Assembly: GCF_000176135.1 (NCBI RefSeq)
Contig: NZ_ACZN01000013.1
Location: 124,001-188,000, forward strand
DNA from: Vibrio coralliilyticus ATCC BAA-450
Lineage (GTDB): Bacteria; Pseudomonadota; Gammaproteobacteria; Enterobacterales; Vibrionaceae
Reading direction: 5' to 3'
DNA: 64,000 nt
Made by a program: the position numbers and the translations under genes. The notes beneath the pieces were generated by a model, which saw only the letters and a list, made by a program, of their open reading frames with translations, searched no databases and was not told the origin of the DNA. Numbering within the stretch: position 1 is the stretch's first letter; each line of letters begins with the position of its first letter. Positions 31,127-41,375 of this stretch are shown here, piece by piece.

Positions 31127-32230
31127 TTATGCCAAATGCTCTTTCGCCAGATAATCATGGCTTTGCATTTCTATCAATCGAGACTGGCAACGTTTAAATT
31201 CAAACTCAAGCTGTCCTTGTGTGTACAACTCTTCTAGCGCTACTTCCGCTGAGATAATTAATTTGACGTTTCGCTCATAGAATTCATCCACCAGCGCAAT
31301 AAAACGACGAGCCGCATCATCGATTGTCCGCCCCATTTGCTGGACGTCTGCAAGCAACACTGTATTGTAGATCCGTGATAGCTCTATATAGTCATTCTGA
31401 CTTCTGGCCGATTGACATAACTGAGCAAAGGTGGCGTGTAATACCCCTTCGTAAGAATTGACGACCTCTACCTGGCGATGATTAATTTCAATGCTTTTTT
31501 CACCTTGTTTGTTTTCACCGACCAGTTGTTCGAAGTAGTGACACAAATTGGTATTAGCCTGCTTATCCAGAGGGAAATGGTAAATTTCTGCTTGTTCCAA
31601 CGTTCTGAGTCGGTAATCGATTCCGCTATCAACATTCAATATCAGGCAATTAGCGTTAATCAAATCAATCGCAGGCAAGAAGCGCGCTCTTTGTAAACCA
31701 TTTCGGTAAAGATCTTGAGGTGGGATATTAGACGTCGCAACCAACACCACGCCACGCTTGAACAACGCTTGGAACAAGGTGCCTAAAATCATCGCATCAG
31801 TGATATCTGATACAAAAAACTCATCAAAGCAGATAATTTCCGCTTCCGATTTAAATTTATCCGCCACTAACTCGAGAGGATCATTCACATCCCCCAGCGC
31901 ATTCAATTCATCATGCACCCGATACATAAATCGGTGGAAGTGTACGCGCATCTTTTTGTCGCTAGGCAAGGCTTCAAAAAAGGTATCCATTAAATACGTT
32001 TTTCCACGCCCTACCCCGCCCCAAAAGTACAGCCCTTTGGGCGCAGCGGGCAACGAGGCTTTTTTACCAAACCAACTCTTCCATCCGGTGACAGGCTCGA
32101 CCGAGGTGTTTATGTATTGAATAAATTCATGGTAGAGATTATCCAAGGCTTCCACCGCTTGAAGCTGCGCTTCATCTTGTTGAAAGCCATGTTCTTTTAC
32201 ATCTTTTGTATAGATCTCTAAGGGTGTCAT
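31127..32230 (-). CDS. zapE: cell division ATPase ZapE
   Basis: AFG1-like P-loop ATPase that affects Z-ring stability during constriction and stress. The start taken is ATG 32230 (MTPLEIYTKDV); a GTG 12 bp upstream is an alternative. The sequence shows the Walker A GGVGRGKTYLMD (about 70-81), Walker B ICFDEFFVSDITDA (about 132-145), the sensor VATSNIPPQDLYRNGLQRARFLPAI, and the C-terminal RRFIALVDEFYERNVKL. Its homology to E. coli ZapE is clear along the full length. It is divergent from zapG. Confidence 0.95.
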   Translation of the reverse strand: MTPLEIYTKDVKEHGFQQDEAQLQAVEALDNLYHEFIQYINTSVEPVTGWKSWFGKKASLPAAPKGLYFWGGVGRGKTYLMDTFFEALPSDKKMRVHFHRFMYRVHDELNALGDVNDPLELVADKFKSEAEIICFDEFFVSDITDAMILGTLFQALFKRGVVLVATSNIPPQDLYRNGLQRARFLPAIDLINANCLILNVDSGIDYRLRTLEQAEIYHFPLDKQANTNLCHYFEQLVGENKQGEKSIEINHRQVEVVNSYEGVLHATFAQLCQSARSQNDYIELSRIYNTVLLADVQQMGRTIDDAARRFIALVDEFYERNVKLIISAEVALEELYTQGQLEFEFKRCQSRLIEMQSHDYLAKEHLA

Positions 32231-32382
32231 CACTTCACTCACGTGCTATAGAAGGATTGAAACTGCTATGCAGAGCACACGCATTTTTCTTTATCGTCTC
32301 GAATTCTCATAGTAACATGTCCGATGAGCATGTGTAACCGACCGGTAAAAAACATGTTAAATAACAATGATAAGGAGCGAAT

Positions 32383-32841
32383 ATGCCTTGGATTTATGCC
32401 CTCGTAGGTTTGCTTGTTGGCGCTGTTTTAGGAATCATCATCTCGCGCATTACTACTCCGGGATACAAAAAACAGAAGACCATCCAGAAAGACTTAGAAA
32501 CCGCCAAATTCGAGCTTGAGCAACAAAAACAAGATCTTGCTGATCATTTTGCTCAGACAGCAGAAATGTTAGATTCACTGGGTAAGGAATACACTAAGCT
32601 TTACCAACACATGACGAAAACGTCTGCAGAATTGTTGCCAAACATTCCTGAACAAGACAATCCGTTCAATAAAAAAGTCGCTGAGCAATCTCAAACAGAA
32701 GAGCCTGCTGAGGCTGAACAACCATCAGCGGTGCTAAGCGAAGCGCCTAAAGATTACGCGTCAGGTGCAACAGGCATGTTAGTCGAAGAAAAAAAAGAAG
32801 TACTCAACTCAGCACAAGCGGTGACCGCTAAAGCGTCGTAA
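32383..32841 (+). CDS. zapG: ZapG/YhcB family inner-membrane protein (DUF1043)
   Basis: Small inner-membrane protein tied to division and envelope growth. The 152 residues have an N-terminal membrane segment (about 3-24, GLLVGAVLGIIISRIT), a coiled coil (about 30-75) and a variable acidic tail. The start has an AAGGAG site. In many gammaproteobacteria it lies divergent from zapE and upstream of degQ, as here. Confidence 0.92.
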   Translation: MPWIYALVGLLVGAVLGIIISRITTPGYKKQKTIQKDLETAKFELEQQKQDLADHFAQTAEMLDSLGKEYTKLYQHMTKTSAELLPNIPEQDNPFNKKVAEQSQTEEPAEAEQPSAVLSEAPKDYASGATGMLVEEKKEVLNSAQAVTAKAS

Positions 32842-32967
32842 CTCTATTTTACCTCTTGGTGAACTTTGCAAAGGTTTTTGAGTCATAACTCCCATAAGCG
32901 TCGATTGATTTCTTATTTTTCAAACAAATATTGAATCTCAGGCCTTAACTTAACTAGGAGTTATCAG

Positions 32968-34335
32968 ATGAAAAAACCTTTGCTTGCTTTAACCATCCTG
33001 TCTTTAAGCTTAAGTTCAATCATCACCCCCATACAAGCCACAGCGGCCCTTCCTCTGTCTGTAGATGGAGAGCAGTTGCCTAGCCTCGCCCCTATGCTAG
33101 AAAAAGTCACCCCTGCGGTAGTGAGTATTTCTGTAGAAGGCACTCAGGTATCAAAGCAACGTATTCCTGAGCAGTTTCGTTTCTTCTTCGGTCCTGAATT
33201 TCCGACCGAACAGCTACAAGAACGTCCATTCAGAGGCCTCGGTTCTGGCGTCATCGTCAATGCTGATAAAGGCTATATAGTCACTAACTATCACGTCATC
33301 AATGGCGCGGAAAAAATTCGCGTGAAACTGCATGATGGCCGAGAGTATGATGCTGAGCTAGTTGGCGGAGACCAGATGTCGGATGTGGCTCTGTTGAAGC
33401 TGGAGAAAGCCAAAAACTTAACGGAAATTAAGATTGCAGATTCTGATGCATTACGTGTCGGTGATTTTGCTGTCGCGATTGGTAACCCATTCGGTTTAGG
33501 CCAGACTGTCACTTCAGGTATTGTCTCTGCATTAGGTCGAAGTGGTTTGAATATCGAAAACTTCGAGAACTTTATCCAGACTGACGCTGCGATTAACAGC
33601 GGTAACTCGGGCGGTGCTTTAGTTAACCTAAAAGGTGAACTGATTGGTATTAATACTGCGATTCTAGGGCCAAATGGCGGCAACGTCGGCATCGGTTTCG
33701 CGATTCCATCCAATATGATGACTAACCTAACCGCACAGATCTTAGAGTTTGGTGAAGTTAAACGCGGCATGCTGGGTGTGCAAGGCGGTGAAATCACTTC
33801 TGAGCTTGCAGAGGCGCTTGGCTATGAGTCAAGCAAGGGAGCTTTTGTTAGCCAAGTAGTTCCGGACAGTGCGGCAGACAAAGCTGGTCTTAAAGCTGGT
33901 GACGTGATTGTATCAGTCAACGGCAAAGATATTCACTCGTTCAGTGAGCTACGTGCCAAGGTTGCGACACTCGGTGCTGGCAAGAAGGTCTCACTAGGCA
34001 TTATCCGTGATGGTAAAAAAGAGAGCTTTGATGTCACTTTGGGTGAGCAGCAAAACGTTAAAGCGTCAGCAGATAAACTGCATGAAGGTCTATCGGGTGC
34101 AGAGCTGACCAATACCACCTCAAATGATTCCGTGCAAGGTGTGAAAGTCGCTTCCGTTGAGAAAGGGTCAAAAGCCGAAGCTTATCAACTGGCGAAAGGC
34201 GATATCATCATTGGTGTGAACCGCAAGCGAGTCAAGAACCTTGCAGAGTTTAGAAAAGTGCTAGAAAAACAACCTGGCGTACTGGCTCTGAATATTCAAC
34301 GTGGTGAACGTACCATTTATCTAGTCGTGCGTTAA
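32968..34335 (+). CDS. degQ: periplasmic serine endoprotease DegQ/DegP-type
   Basis: HtrA-family protease and chaperone for misfolded periplasmic proteins. The 455 residues contain a signal peptide (about 1-27), a trypsin-like domain with the triad H109 (NYHV), D139 (SDVALL) and S214 (GNSGGAL), then PDZ1 (about 255-350) and PDZ2 (about 365-455). The short LA loop and the degS neighbour favour DegQ over DegP. It has a strong ribosome site (TAGGAG). Confidence 0.95.
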   Translation: MKKPLLALTILSLSLSSIITPIQATAALPLSVDGEQLPSLAPMLEKVTPAVVSISVEGTQVSKQRIPEQFRFFFGPEFPTEQLQERPFRGLGSGVIVNADKGYIVTNYHVINGAEKIRVKLHDGREYDAELVGGDQMSDVALLKLEKAKNLTEIKIADSDALRVGDFAVAIGNPFGLGQTVTSGIVSALGRSGLNIENFENFIQTDAAINSGNSGGALVNLKGELIGINTAILGPNGGNVGIGFAIPSNMMTNLTAQILEFGEVKRGMLGVQGGEITSELAEALGYESSKGAFVSQVVPDSAADKAGLKAGDVIVSVNGKDIHSFSELRAKVATLGAGKKVSLGIIRDGKKESFDVTLGEQQNVKASADKLHEGLSGAELTNTTSNDSVQGVKVASVEKGSKAEAYQLAKGDIIIGVNRKRVKNLAEFRKVLEKQPGVLALNIQRGERTIYLVVR

Positions 34336-34353
34336 AAACGCGAGGTCAATGTC

Positions 34354-34384
34354 AAAGGATGGTAGGATCTCCTGCCGTCCTTTT
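34354..34384 (+). terminator. terminator after degQ
   Basis: The stem AGGATGGTAGGA/TCCTGCCGTCCT (with G-T pairs) followed by TTTTG lies between degQ and degS. Confidence 0.65.
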
Positions 34385-34448
34385 GTTATTTTCTCATCTA
34401 ATGCTATTCTTTCGCCACTTGTCTGAATTTTGAAGTGGTTAGGAAGAT

Positions 34449-35516
34449 ATGCTGCAATTCTTATTGCGTTCAATAGGTTTAGGGTTGGCGACAGCTGCGT
34501 TGTTGCTATTAGCTATCCCCTCTCTGCGTTCCACTATTCTTCCTCAGAATTTCCGCGATGAAATCAACATTACTTCCGCACAAGAAATCTCATTTAATAG
34601 TGCCGTCCGTAAAGCCGCCCCTGCGGTAGTGAACATTTACAGCCGAAAGTACAAAGAAGATGACCGTTCAAAGCTACTGACTCAAGGATTAGGCTCAGGT
34701 GTCATCGTCAGTGATAAAGGCTATATCATTACCAACTACCACGTTGTCGCTCAGGCCGATCAAATTGTCGTCGCACTGCAGGATGGTCGCGTCGCCGCAG
34801 CGCAATTAGTTGGGACAGACAGACGTACGGATATCGCCATTCTGCGTGTTGAAGGCAACAACCTTCCTGTTATCCCACTCAATCCGAACTATTCACCAAC
34901 TGTCGGTGATGTAGTACTGGCGATCGGCAACCCATACAACTTAGGTCAAACAACCACTTTCGGTATCGTGTCCGCAACAGGCCGCTCTTCAATCAGTGCC
35001 GGCGGCCGACAAGCCTTTATTCAGACAGATGCTGCCATCAATGAAGGAAACTCTGGCGGAGCATTGGTGAATACACGAGGTGAACTGGTTGGTATCAACA
35101 CTGCGTCTTTCCAGCAAGCGACAGAGCTTGAAACTTACGGTATTTCTTTCGCGATCCCTTACACTCTCGCCAATAAAATCATGCAGAAGATCATTGCCGA
35201 CGGTCGTGTTATCCGAGGCTATATAGGTATCGACGGCCAAGATATTAATTCGGTAACTTCTCGTTTATTGGGTAATGAGCATTTAGGCGGCATTGTGGTA
35301 CTGGGCGTTGATCCTAACGGACCGGGTGCTGAAGCAGGATTTCAGGCCCAGGATATTATTCTTAAAATTGATGGGCAAAAAATCAATGGTCGTCAAAGTG
35401 TAATGGATATTGTAACTGAATTGAGGCCGGGAACAACCGTCGATGTGCTCATCCTACGTAAGGGCAAAGAACAAACCCTTAGCGTCACGATCGCAGAAGA
35501 TACCCGAGAAATTTAA
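34449..35516 (+). CDS. degS: sigma-E stress sensor protease DegS
   Basis: Inner-membrane-anchored HtrA protease that senses unassembled porins through its PDZ domain and cleaves RseA to start the sigma-E cascade. The 355 residues have an uncleaved N-terminal anchor (about 5-27), the triad H98 (NYHVV), D128 (TDIAIL) and S202 (EGNSGGAL), and a single PDZ domain (about 255-350). It starts with an AGGA site 113 bp after degQ. Confidence 0.97.
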   Translation: MLQFLLRSIGLGLATAALLLLAIPSLRSTILPQNFRDEINITSAQEISFNSAVRKAAPAVVNIYSRKYKEDDRSKLLTQGLGSGVIVSDKGYIITNYHVVAQADQIVVALQDGRVAAAQLVGTDRRTDIAILRVEGNNLPVIPLNPNYSPTVGDVVLAIGNPYNLGQTTTFGIVSATGRSSISAGGRQAFIQTDAAINEGNSGGALVNTRGELVGINTASFQQATELETYGISFAIPYTLANKIMQKIIADGRVIRGYIGIDGQDINSVTSRLLGNEHLGGIVVLGVDPNGPGAEAGFQAQDIILKIDGQKINGRQSVMDIVTELRPGTTVDVLILRKGKEQTLSVTIAEDTREI

Positions 35517-35530
35517 CCACTGAATGATAA

Positions 35531-35562
35531 AAAAATCCCATGCTCTTTGGCATGGGATTTTT
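35531..35562. terminator. bidirectional terminator between degS and parC
   Basis: AAAAATCCCATGC/GCATGGGATTTTT forms a 13-bp stem with a 6-base loop and T-runs on both strands, between convergent genes. Confidence 0.92.
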
Positions 35563-35566
35563 TGTT

Positions 35567-37837
35567 TTATTCGCTTTCTTGCTCTGTCGCAGAGCTTTCT
35601 ATTTCTATACGCGTCACTCGCTGCAACCCTCTCGGTAGTAAACTGCCTCGACGGCCACGCTCACCACGGAAATTGTCCAGATCTGCCGGTTTCAAACCTA
35701 GCTTACGCTTACCTGCATAAAGGGTTACTGAAGCCCCCTGAGGCAACGACATCAGATGTGATACCATTTCTTCGCGTTCTTTCGCTTTGGCTGCTGGGAT
35801 ATTGATAATCTTATTACCCTTACCTTTACCCAATTGAGGAAGATCCTTAATCGGGAACAGCAGCATTCGGCCTTGGTTGGTAATCGCTAAGATTTCATCA
35901 TTATCTAGGTTACTAATGGTGTCAGGAGTCATCACTTCCGAATTTTGTGGGAGTGTGACCAATGCTTTACCACTGCGGTTTTTCGATAAAAGATCACTGC
36001 CTTTACAAACGAAACCATAGCCCGCGTCAGAACCCACTAGCCATAATTGATCTTCTTCGCCCATTACCACATGACGAATGTTAGTCCCTGCATTAATGTT
36101 CAGACGTCCAGTGATCGGCTCCCCCTGACTACGCGCAGACGGCAGAGAATGCGACTCAAGCGAGTAACTTCGACCATCACTGCCGAGGAATACTGCTTGC
36201 TGATTACTCTTACCACGAGCATGGGCCAGATATTTATCACCAGACTTATAGTTAAGTCCTTCGGCGTCGACATCATGACCTTTAGCGTGACGAATCCAGC
36301 CTTTGTCTGAAAGCACAACGGTAATTGGTTCACTCGGGACAAGGTCTCGTTCAGTCAAGGCTTTCGCTTCAGCACGCTCAACAAGAGGAGAGCGGCGATC
36401 ATCACCGTATTTCTCTGCATCCGCTTTGATTTCTTTCTTCAATAGCGTATTCAGACGTCGCTCAGAGCCCAGTAACTGTTCAAGCTTTTCACGCTCTTTT
36501 TCTAGCTCTTCCTGCTCACCACGGATTTTCATCTCTTCCAACTTGGCAAGATGACGAAGTTTGGTGTCAAGAATCGCGTCAGCCTGAATATCCGTAATGC
36601 CGAAACGAGCCATCAGTACGGCTTTTGGATCGTCTTCAGTGCGGATGATCTCAATCACTTCATCCAAGTTGAGGTAAGCAACCAACAAACCTTCAAGAAT
36701 ATGCAGACGTGCAAGGACTTTATCCAAGCGATGCTGCAAGCGACGGCGCACAGTTGCGCGACGGAACTCAATCCACTCTGATAAGATCTGAACCAGACCT
36801 TTCACCTGTGGACGGTTATCGAGACCGATCATGTTGAGGTTAACGCGGAAGTTTTTCTCCAGATCTGTCGAAGCAAACAGGTGGTTCATCAACTGATCGC
36901 AATCGATACGATTTGAACGAGGAACAACAACAATACGCGTCGGGTTTTCATGATCCGATTCATCACGCAGGTCATCGACCATTGGTAGCTTCTTCGCTCG
37001 CATCTGGCTGGCAATCTGCTCGAGCAGTTTAGCGCCTGAAACCTGATGTGGCAGTGCCGTGATAACAATATCACCGCCCTCTTTATGCCAGACCGCGCGC
37101 ATTTTAATACTGCCACGCCCCGTGCGATAGATCTTCTCCAGCTCAGCTTTCGGCGAGATAATCTCTGCTTCTGTCGGGTAATCTGGCCCCTGAACAAAGT
37201 TCATCACATCGGCTAATTCTGACTTCGGATTGTCGATCAGATGAATGGTTGCATCAGCAATTTCACGCACATTGTGTGGTGGAATATCAGTCGCCATACC
37301 AACCGCAATACCCGTCACACCGTTAAGTAAAATGTGAGGAAGGCGAGCAGGCAGCATTTGAGGCTCTTTCATTGTGCCATCAAAGTTCGGCTGCCATTCA
37401 ACCGTGCCCTGACCAAGTTCACCAAGCAGAACTTCTGCAAACTTGGACAGTTTCGCTTCGGTATAACGCATCGCTGCGAAAGACTTAGGGTCGTCCGGCG
37501 CACCCCAGTTACCCTGACCGTCAACCAATGGGTAACGATAAGAGAACGGCTGAGCCATTAACACCATAGCCTCGTAACACGCCGAGTCTCCATGTGGGTG
37601 GTATTTACCCAACACATCACCAACCGTACGTGCCGATTTTTTGTACTTTGCTGCTGCCGAAAGACCAAGCTCCGACATCGCATAAATGATTCGTCGCTGA
37701 ACCGGTTTTAAGCCATCGCCAATGTATGGCAAGGCGCGATCCATAATGACGTACATTGAGTAATTTAGATAAGCGTCTTCAGTGAACTTGCGCATTGGCA
37801 ACTGTTCAACGCCATCGTATGTAATTTCCGTAGACAT
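35567..37837 (-). CDS. parC: DNA topoisomerase IV subunit A (ParC)
   Basis: Breakage-reunion subunit of topoisomerase IV, which decatenates daughter chromosomes. It has 756 residues. The active tyrosine is Y125 ([10 protein letters not shown]). The quinolone-resistance region reads [11 protein letters not shown] with S85 and E89, the susceptible type. The central coiled coil (about 430-490) and the C-terminal beta-pinwheel are present. It starts 3 bp after parE; the pair is adjacent here although parC and parE are separated in E. coli. Confidence 0.98.
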   Translation of the reverse strand: MSTEITYDGVEQLPMRKFTEDAYLNYSMYVIMDRALPYIGDGLKPVQRRIIYAMSELGLSAAAKYKKSARTVGDVLGKYHPHGDSACYEAMVLMAQPFSYRYPLVDGQGNWGAPDDPKSFAAMRYTEAKLSKFAEVLLGELGQGTVEWQPNFDGTMKEPQMLPARLPHILLNGVTGIAVGMATDIPPHNVREIADATIHLIDNPKSELADVMNFVQGPDYPTEAEIISPKAELEKIYRTGRGSIKMRAVWHKEGGDIVITALPHQVSGAKLLEQIASQMRAKKLPMVDDLRDESDHENPTRIVVVPRSNRIDCDQLMNHLFASTDLEKNFRVNLNMIGLDNRPQVKGLVQILSEWIEFRRATVRRRLQHRLDKVLARLHILEGLLVAYLNLDEVIEIIRTEDDPKAVLMARFGITDIQADAILDTKLRHLAKLEEMKIRGEQEELEKEREKLEQLLGSERRLNTLLKKEIKADAEKYGDDRRSPLVERAEAKALTERDLVPSEPITVVLSDKGWIRHAKGHDVDAEGLNYKSGDKYLAHARGKSNQQAVFLGSDGRSYSLESHSLPSARSQGEPITGRLNINAGTNIRHVVMGEEDQLWLVGSDAGYGFVCKGSDLLSKNRSGKALVTLPQNSEVMTPDTISNLDNDEILAITNQGRMLLFPIKDLPQLGKGKGNKIINIPAAKAKEREEMVSHLMSLPQGASVTLYAGKRKLGLKPADLDNFRGERGRRGSLLPRGLQRVTRIEIESSATEQESE

Positions 37838-37840
37838 TCG

Positions 37841-39721
37841 TTAAACCTCTGCCAAATCACCGTTGTTCTGTAACCAAGAGCGTCGGTCATCCGCGCGTTT
37901 CTTACCGAGCAGCATATCCATCATTTCCATGGTCGCTTGAGAGTCGTCAATGGTTAACTGAACCAGTCGACGTGTATTCGGATCCATCGTGGTTTCACGC
38001 AGTTGAAGTGGGTTCATTTCACCCAGACCTTTAAATCGCTGAACGTTGATCTTGGCTTTCTTCTTGGATAATCGCTCTAGAACACCCTCTTTCTCATCGT
38101 CATCAAGCGCATAAAAAACTTCTTTACCACAATCGATTCGATACAGAGGCGGCATCGCCACATAGATATGGCCTGCTTCGACTAACGCTTTAAAGTGACG
38201 GGTAAAGAGCGCGCACAAGAGCGTCGCAATGTGCAAACCATCCGAGTCCGCATCGGCTAAGATACAGATCTTGCCGTAGCGTAGGCTCTCTAGATTGTCG
38301 CTGTCAGGGTCAATACCCAAAGCAACGGAAATATCATGAACTTCTTGGGACGCAAGCACCTGATCTGCAGACACTTCCCAAGTGTTAAGGATCTTACCAC
38401 GCAGTGGCATTACCGCCTGAAACTCGCGATCACGGGCCTGTTTTGCCGAGCCACCTGCCGAGTCACCCTCGACGAAGAAGATTTCAGTACGATTCAGATC
38501 TTGCACCGAGCAGTCCGTCAGCTTACCTGGTAGTGCTGGGCCTGAAGCCACTTTCTTACGTACCACTTTTTTGCTCGCGCGCATGCGGCGGTGAGCATTG
38601 GCAATACACACTTCAGCGAGGAGCTCAGCAAGCTGTGGTTTCTCATTCAACCATAGGCTGAATGCGTCTTTCACCACACCAGAAACGAACGCTGCTGTTT
38701 GGCGAGAAGAAAGGCGCTCTTTAGTCTGACCGGCAAATTGAGGATCTTGCATCTTAACTGATAAAACGTAAGAGCAACGATCGAAAACATCGTCGCCAGT
38801 CAGCTTAACACCACGAGGCAGCAGGTTACGGAATTCACAAAACTCACGCATTGCATCAAGCAGACCCTGACGCAAACCATTCACGTGCGTACCGCCCTGT
38901 GCAGTAGGAATGAGGTTGACGTAGCTTTCGGTGATCATCTCACCACCTTCCGGCTGCCAAATCACGGCCCAGTTTGCCGCTTCTGTTTCAGCAGAAAACT
39001 CGCCAGTAAATGGCTCTTCAGGCAAGACGGTATAGCCTTTCACGCCTTCCGCAAGGTAGTCTTTAAGACCATCTTCATACAGCCACTTGTGCTCGTTACC
39101 ATTGACCTTATCGGAGAAGGTAATTTCCAATCCCGGACAAAGTACAGCTTTAGCACGAAGGTTGTTAATCAGACGGGTTACTGAGAAATTGGCCGAATCA
39201 AAATACTTAGCATCAGGCCAAAAATGGACGCTGGTACCTTTGTTACGACGCCCACAAGTGCCCGTCACCGTTAAGTCAGATACCTTGTCGCCATGCTCAA
39301 AGGCAATTTCATATACCTGACCATCTCGACGCACCGTTACTTCAACACGTTTTGATAACGCGTTGACAACCGAAATACCTACACCGTGAAGACCACCAGA
39401 GAATTGGTAGTTTTTATTGGAAAACTTACCACCGGCGTGGAGTTTACAAAGAATAAGTTCAACACCGGAGACTTTCTCTTCCGGGTGAATATCAACAGGC
39501 ATACCTCGACCATCATCGATCACTTCCAGAGATTGATCGGCATGCAGAATTACTTGAACTTTTGAAGCGTGTCCGGCTAGCGCTTCATCGACACTGTTAT
39601 CGATGACTTCTTGTCCCAAATGGTTAGGACGCGCTGTATCCGTATACATCCCTGGTCGGCGACGTACTGGCTCCAAACCATTAAGAACCTCAATGGCCCC
39701 AGCATTATATTGTTCAGTCAT
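37841..39721 (-). CDS. parE: DNA topoisomerase IV subunit B (ParE)
   Basis: ATPase subunit of topoisomerase IV. The 626 residues show the GHKL ATPase (EVIDNSVDEALAGH at about 38-51; DDGRGMPVDIH; GGLHGVGISVVNAL), the transducer domain, and the TOPRIM region with EGDSAGGSAKQ (about 416-426) and DADSDGLHIATLL. A gap of 214 bp separates it from the last yqiA codon upstream, so it probably has its own promoter. Confidence 0.98.
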   Translation of the reverse strand: MTEQYNAGAIEVLNGLEPVRRRPGMYTDTARPNHLGQEVIDNSVDEALAGHASKVQVILHADQSLEVIDDGRGMPVDIHPEEKVSGVELILCKLHAGGKFSNKNYQFSGGLHGVGISVVNALSKRVEVTVRRDGQVYEIAFEHGDKVSDLTVTGTCGRRNKGTSVHFWPDAKYFDSANFSVTRLINNLRAKAVLCPGLEITFSDKVNGNEHKWLYEDGLKDYLAEGVKGYTVLPEEPFTGEFSAETEAANWAVIWQPEGGEMITESYVNLIPTAQGGTHVNGLRQGLLDAMREFCEFRNLLPRGVKLTGDDVFDRCSYVLSVKMQDPQFAGQTKERLSSRQTAAFVSGVVKDAFSLWLNEKPQLAELLAEVCIANAHRRMRASKKVVRKKVASGPALPGKLTDCSVQDLNRTEIFFVEGDSAGGSAKQARDREFQAVMPLRGKILNTWEVSADQVLASQEVHDISVALGIDPDSDNLESLRYGKICILADADSDGLHIATLLCALFTRHFKALVEAGHIYVAMPPLYRIDCGKEVFYALDDDEKEGVLERLSKKKAKINVQRFKGLGEMNPLQLRETTMDPNTRRLVQLTIDDSQATMEMMDMLLGKKRADDRRSWLQNNGDLAEV

Positions 39722-39935
39722 AATACGGAATATCGTTATATAGAATAAATGGGTTACTGAGCCGGCAAGATTTTGTTCTTTTTATTAATTAGTCTAAAAA
39801 GTAGCAAAAACGACCAAACTCTCGTCGTTCTGAATCCAGCTCAGTACAGGTGAAACATAGTCTGGAAGAGAAGGAATGATGTCAAGCGAGATAACTAAGT
39901 AACCGCTAAAATTATGACTCTTCCCTCAATGAATA

Positions 39936-40517
39936 CTAGAGCTGAAGGAATTTGATAATTTGTTGAGGGTAACGTTCGAAGTTAACAAAACTATGGTCGC
40001 CTCCCTCTTCAACAGTCTGCTTAGCACCTAAGAATTTCTCAACCGCCTGACGGTAGTCCAGTACTTCATCTTCAGTTTGTTGCAACAGCCAAAAGTCTTT
40101 AGCTTGTTTAATGATGGGCGTATCTAACGCTTTCAGCTCATCAATATGGACGCTTTCCAGCACATAGCGCTGGTGTGTATAAGGGTTTTCCTGCTCACCT
40201 AGATAATCAGCTAACAACTCATATGGCTTAACTGCAGGGTTGACCACAACCGCTTTAAAACCAAATTGCCTATTGAGCCACATTGACAAATAGCCGCCTA
40301 AAGAGCTGCCTATCAAGCCAATTTGATAGTCATCTTTATGTTGTTCGATTATGTTGAGCAAATATTCAGCGGCTTGCTGTGGAAAACAGGGAAGTTGTGG
40401 GACTACAACTTTGATATCCGGCCTATGCTGTTGGCAGTACTCTTTCATAACATTGGCTTTGTGAGACAAGGGAGAGCTGTTAAAGCCATGGATATAAAGA
40501 AGCAAAGAAGGTCGCAT
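39936..40517 (-). CDS. yqiA: YqiA family esterase
   Basis: Small alpha/beta-hydrolase with esterase activity in E. coli; its natural substrate is unknown. I chose the ATG at 40517 (MRPSLLLYIHGFNSSP), which has AAGGA 6 nt upstream; the open frame extends 11 codons further without support. The 193 residues show HGFNSSP, the nucleophile elbow GSSLGGY (S about 80), LLQQTEDEVLDYRQA and the catalytic His in GGDHSF. It lies in the conserved nudF-yqiB-cpdA-yqiA-parE order. Confidence 0.94.
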   Translation of the reverse strand: MRPSLLLYIHGFNSSPLSHKANVMKEYCQQHRPDIKVVVPQLPCFPQQAAEYLLNIIEQHKDDYQIGLIGSSLGGYLSMWLNRQFGFKAVVVNPAVKPYELLADYLGEQENPYTHQRYVLESVHIDELKALDTPIIKQAKDFWLLQQTEDEVLDYRQAVEKFLGAKQTVEEGGDHSFVNFERYPQQIIKFLQL

Positions 40518-40546
40518 AGCAGTCCTTAATGTAGGTGAATTCGAAA

Positions 40547-41365
40547 TCAATAACCCGCAGAGTTAAAGTCTGGTTGGAAACAACCAGCCGGTAAGCGTTT
40601 TACCTGTGTCTCTACCTCTCCGTTATCTCTTAGCAGCAACTCACGCCAACCTGGTGACTGATAATCTAGCGCAAAATCATCAGAGTTAGGTTTGAACTGC
40701 ACGCAAGTAGAAGGTGTCGCCATCACACGTACGTCATTTCTCATGACATTCATGTCTTGGTGCACGTGACCACACAGCACCGCTTTAACATTATTATGCT
40801 GGTCAACCACCTGCCAAAAATCATCTGAATCTTTCAAGGTATGCTGATCCAACCATACACTACCTACCAGCAACGGATGGTGATGCAACAAAATCAAGGT
40901 ATATCGCTCAGGGTACTGCGATAATTTTTCTTCCAGTAAGTTCAGCTGCTTATCACTTAACCTGCCATGTGGGACGCCCACAACTTGGGAGTCCAACATG
41001 ATCATTTGCCATGTATCACCCAATAAGACATGGTCAATTTGCTGAATTTGCTGAGAAGGGATCACCGAATTCATACTCGGTTTAAAATCATGATTACCTG
41101 GTAACCAGAAGCATTTTTTCTTAAGAGGTACGATGCCCTGCTCGAAACGCTGGTAGGACACTTCGCTATGATCTTGGGAGATATCCCCCGTTGCCAACAC
41201 TGCATCATAAGCGGGACTCTCTTCGACAATAGCGTCAACCACCGCATTAAAGCTGTCAGCAGTATTTACACTCAACAAGCTGCCATCTGTTGCTTCAAAC
41301 AGGTGCGTATCTGTAATCTGTAGCAGTCTAATGCTGCCATCGGATGAGCATGACGTTACTTTCAA
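40547..41365 (-). CDS. cpdA: 3',5'-cyclic-AMP phosphodiesterase CpdA
   Basis: Calcineurin-like metallophosphoesterase that hydrolyses cAMP and so tunes CRP activity. The metal-binding motifs are all present: QITDTHLF, ATGDIS, LPGNHDF, HHHPL and CGHVHQD. I favour a TTG start at 41365 (LKVTSCSSDGSIRLLQ), 11 nt past the yqiB stop and preceded by TTTAGG; this gives 273 residues, close to E. coli (275). An ATG 42 bp upstream lies inside yqiB and would add an unconserved arginine-rich N-terminus. Confidence 0.9.
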   Translation of the reverse strand: MKVTSCSSDGSIRLLQITDTHLFEATDGSLLSVNTADSFNAVVDAIVEESPAYDAVLATGDISQDHSEVSYQRFEQGIVPLKKKCFWLPGNHDFKPSMNSVIPSQQIQQIDHVLLGDTWQMIMLDSQVVGVPHGRLSDKQLNLLEEKLSQYPERYTLILLHHHPLLVGSVWLDQHTLKDSDDFWQVVDQHNNVKAVLCGHVHQDMNVMRNDVRVMATPSTCVQFKPNSDDFALDYQSPGWRELLLRDNGEVETQVKRLPAGCFQPDFNSAGY

Positions 41366-41375
41366 AACTAAAAAC

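Noticed and set aside
36047..36781. Several plus-strand open frames of 76-87 codons inside parC, and similar ones inside secA, murD, mraY and gltB
   Set aside because: They are antisense or out-of-frame to strongly conserved genes and lack ribosome sites and recognisable domains.
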